DNA from: Cliona cf. orientalis
Lineage: Eukaryota; Porifera; Demospongiae; Clionaida; Clionaidae
Direction of reading: 5' to 3'
Assembly: GCA_963930775.1 (NCBI GenBank)
Contig: CAWVNT010000209.1
Span: forward strand, 1 to 64,000
Length of the DNA stretch: 64,000 nt
Within the stretch, counting starts at the first letter, position 1. Each line of letters opens with the position of its first letter. Shown in pieces: positions 63,806-64,000 of the stretch. The position numbers were made by a program, and so were the translations under genes. Under the pieces are notes generated by a model. The model ran no database searches, had not been told where the DNA came from, and worked only from the letters and a program-made list of their open reading frames with translations.

Positions 63806-64000
63806 GAAAGTTACTATTTAGAATTTCAAAATCAATTTAAAATTAAACTTTTATTATCTATTTCATTTTTCCTCTTGTTTCTGATTGGTAAGTGATAAAA
63901 AATGTGTAAAGAACATGGAAAAAAGTGATGTGGTATCCTGTTTTAAGAATTGTCAAAATCTTCCGGCAATCGTAACAGGTTTTTCATATCGTTTCTTTGG
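63806..64000. other. DNA flanking C2
   Basis: AT-rich, no feature seen. It gives the outer target flank of the C2 insertion. Confidence 0.5.

Overview
The window is eukaryotic, almost certainly from an invertebrate animal, and is dominated by nested transposable elements. The evidence is spliced genes with GT-AG introns, Ty3/Gypsy-type LTR elements with tRNA primer sites, a Penelope-like element with a GIY-YIG nuclease, a pogo-like DNA transposon and one host-type receptor of the LDLa-LRR-7TM (GRL101-like) class. I cannot resolve the phylum. Two runs of exactly 200 N (25519-25718, 47875-48074) look like scaffold joins of unknown true size.

Layout. (1) 1-14317: 3' half of a giant Ty3-like element, family A, plus strand: end of pol, a spliced antisense gene, a histone H3-like gene, a nuclear-type HTH protein, a broken env-like fusion glycoprotein, an intact dUTPase, a second spliced antisense gene ending in a C2H2 zinc finger, polypurine tract and 3' LTR. 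(2) 14318-24168: family B, plus strand: pol tail, an antisense gene with a 1248-codon terminal exon and zinc fingers, a divergently arranged sense gene, and LTR. (3) 24169-25518: flanking DNA with a tRNA-derived SINE head and another dispersed repeat. (4) 25719-29028: 5' end of a second A copy (A1), minus strand. (5) 29029-37784: family C copy C1, minus strand: 5' LTR, primer site, decayed gag-pol, and on the opposite strand the end of a spliced zinc-finger gene. (6) 37785-44200: AT-rich DNA with an inverted-repeat element split by a Penelope-like element bounded by an 11-bp target duplication. (7) 45764-47874: the receptor gene. (8) 48075-52122: 5' end of a third A copy (A2), minus strand. 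(9) 52123-63805: copy C2, plus strand: pol, an eight-exon antisense zinc-finger gene, and a 3' LTR split by a pogo-like transposon (58310-62786) whose exact empty site is in the C1 LTR.

The main discoveries are these. Family A carries a histone H3 gene: an H3 tail start, a long spacer, and a nearly complete H3 fold ending in RGERT, all in one frame and broken only by four TGA codons that look like CGA decay. All three LTR families place a multi-exon, zinc-finger-encoding gene antisense between integrase and the 3' LTR. Each family is also peppered with its own short motif, including inside the introns of these extra genes (GGAGCT in C, CCTAGG in A, AAGCGGGTCA in the pogo-like element). In family A a paired 11-bp motif forms arrays between genes. 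I infer, without proof, that these elements encode chromatin-directed proteins and self-tagging sequence motifs, comparable in logic to anti-silencing systems.
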